Shown here piece after piece: positions 62,101 to 64,000 of a DNA stretch of 64,000 bases. Made by a program: the position numbers and the translations under genes. The notes beneath the pieces are model-generated. The model ran no database searches and was not told the origin of the DNA. It worked only from the letters and a program-made list of their open reading frames with translations. This DNA is from Datnioides undecimradiatus (lineage: Eukaryota > Chordata > Actinopteri > Lobotiformes > Datnioididae), in assembly GCA_008933995.1 (NCBI GenBank), contig WARS01000013.1:18045806-18109805 (forward strand). Reading direction: 5' to 3'. Within the stretch, counting starts at the first letter, position 1; each line of letters opens with the position of its first letter.

Positions 62101-64000
62101 CGCAGGTCTCGGCTGACCCCGCGCTCGTTGCCCTGAGACTTTCCCAGTTGTTAGAGCCACAGATGCTTTTCTCTGCGGGGGAGCTGCTGTCAGAGCTGCC
62201 GACTCTGTCCAACGGCTATTGTCATGCACACAATGCCGAACGAGACGAAGGAGGGGAGCGACTGTGTAGAAATCTGAAGAGACACTTCATCCTCCAAAAA
62301 TAAATGGAACGTAAAAAGAACGTACAAAACTTTCCTTTGTAAACGCTCTTTTGTTAAATGCTCTGCATGGTACTTTTTATCGTTTTACTCCATTTCCTCA
62401 GTGAAAACAACACCCCTGTTTTTTTGGGGGGGGGGGGCTGCTCACTTCACACCTACCATTCACAATTATTTGAGTCTGTCCATTCAGCTGTTACGGTGCG
62501 ACGCTCGGTTTATCCCGAAACCATTTCTTGTCAATTTTCCAGTCCCTGGAGCAACGTGTGATTGTCCAATTCACACGTCTTATAGAGAAGTCATGAATTC
62601 ACTCCACAAAAGAACAAAAACCCCACAGAGAACCAGTTTTTTTGGCCTTTCCACTAATGACTTCATATGGAAACATGACTCTCACCTCACTTCCCTCTGC
62701 TAAGACGAACCCTGGAGCACATAATTTGTATGCTGCCATGTTTTTTTTTCCTGCTGCAATCTAATTGACCCAATTAATAAGGGCGGGTGGGTGGTTGCAC
62801 GTAGCACTGAAAAGGGAAGTTGTAGCCCTTCTGTTTTAACTGAAGTAATGTAACACAACACCAGGTTTATACGCTTTGTCTGCGCTGGCTGCTGCGAATC
62901 TACGTTGGCTTCTCTCCAAGCTTTTTGATAGAGGGGAAGATGACAAAGAGAGAAAAGAGTGAGGAGGCTCGCTTTTTCTCTGCAGTCCAGCAGCTCTGCA
63001 GGGGCCTTGGCATCTGAGGACCTTCAAAAGCATACCCAGAAACTAATGGACTGGAGAGGCCGCTGCTCCATTTGGAATAACACTCTCTGCGAACAATTCG
63101 GAGATAATTAGGAGTGGATGGGTGTGTGAGGGTGATGTTAAAAGAGTTTCCACAAAGGAAGTGTGTGTGAAATACTGAAACAGTGTCCATTATGGCAAAA
63201 AAAAACAAAACAGAAAACAAGTCCCACACCACTGAGACAATGTGAAGAGCAACTTTGAGGTTGCACTCTTGATTTCCACGCGCAGGGCTCTGCTCCGACT
63301 CCGACTGCGTGTGTGAGTAAAAAGGGGGGGGGGGGGGGCGCCTGCCCTGTGGCTTAAATCACGGTGAAGTCTTTACGAGGTTGTAAATTTGAGACCGATG
63401 TCTCGGCAGTCAGAGGAACTTTAGGAGTAGAAATGCATGTGGGACAGCGAGGAGATTAAATAAATCAACCCTCTAGCCAGCAAACATCCATTAATCGCCG
63501 TGTCCATCATGCGCAGCTGATCGCGCCTGCCTCGTCGACAAGATACAGGGATTGCACCGGGGGTATAGATTACATCTCATCTTACCGCTCAGCTCCCAGA
63601 GACGACTCACTTAGCGGAGGATGACAAACCCAGCACAGGGGGAATATCTCGTACTGAAGAAAACAATGCCTACACAATCTGTCATCAAACCTGTCAGACG
63701 ACACAAAAAGGGGCTGCCACAACAAACTGCATGTATGATAGCGGAGGCTGATGTGTGGAACCACGATCGTTCCAAACCTCGGGAAAAACAGGACTAGAAT
63801 CTCCCGCGCTGCTTTGCATTTAGACAGCAGGCTCCTTTAAATATTACGCCCCAAACATGAGAACACGGCTTGAGAAAACCACAAGTGAGAACTGTATGGA
63901 ATTTCTTTTGAGAGTGTGACTGAGTACCCACACAGAAACTACAAAAGGGCAATGCATGCTTGGCTGCTCTTTCAAGTGGCTGGAGGTGGCAGAAGTGGTT

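Larger units (their letters stand above)
56483..64000 (-). other. shq1 last intron (3' part, extends beyond the window)
   Basis: More than 7.5 kb upstream of the shq1 terminal exon. I looked for the preceding exon (the conserved stretch around DYCVWIQKVK in human) and did not find it, so it probably lies past 64000. Contents: a TCC/GGA microsatellite (56938-56970), a GT microsatellite (57869-57882), a repeat copy (58970-59100) and three long G runs (61792, 62426, 63324). The rest holds nothing I recognise. The 188-codon frame at 61459-62025 looks like chance. Confidence 0.7.

Overview
The window is vertebrate nuclear DNA, almost certainly from a teleost fish, probably a percomorph. It has two spliced genes with canonical GT-AG introns and recognisable vertebrate proteins. 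The rest is AT-leaning noncoding DNA with many CA/TG microsatellites and diverged copies of interspersed repeats that I recognise as teleost-type. No bacterial operon, phage, CRISPR or rRNA/tRNA signal is present, and nearly all remaining open frames are chance ORFs.

Both genes lie on the minus strand, in the tandem order known for human 3p13 (SHQ1, then RYBP). shq1 is represented only by its last coding exon (55825-56482) and more than 7.5 kb of its last intron (56483-64000). It encodes the acidic, serine-rich C-terminus of the H/ACA snoRNP assembly chaperone. rybp is complete: five coding exons at 36538-36513, 35893-35768, 24288-23983, 23891-23793 and 23436-23187. These join in frame into 268 codons plus a TGA stop. 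The product is a subunit of non-canonical PRC1: a RanBP2-type zinc finger, a charged linker about 40 residues longer than in mammals, and the C-terminal RING1-binding segment. Its promoter is a GC-rich block around 36540-36760 with a CACGTG E-box and a CCAAT box. The 3' UTR probably runs from 23186 to about 20070.

Layout: 1-20065 is noncoding DNA downstream of rybp, with repeats, a 36-bp near-perfect palindrome (16434-16469), a triplet repeat and possible regulatory blocks. 20066-36760 is rybp, dominated by an 11.5-kb intron 2. 36761-55200 is the rybp/shq1 intergenic region, rich in diverged teleost repeats. 55200-64000 is the 3' end and last intron of shq1.

I found no evidence for a wholly new system. 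The most notable points are the rybp exon architecture (every intron in phase 2, every junction an arginine codon, all internal exons skippable in frame), an intron-3 retention frame that would remove the RING1-binding domain, the lengthened linker, and coding microsatellites in the shq1 terminal exon.
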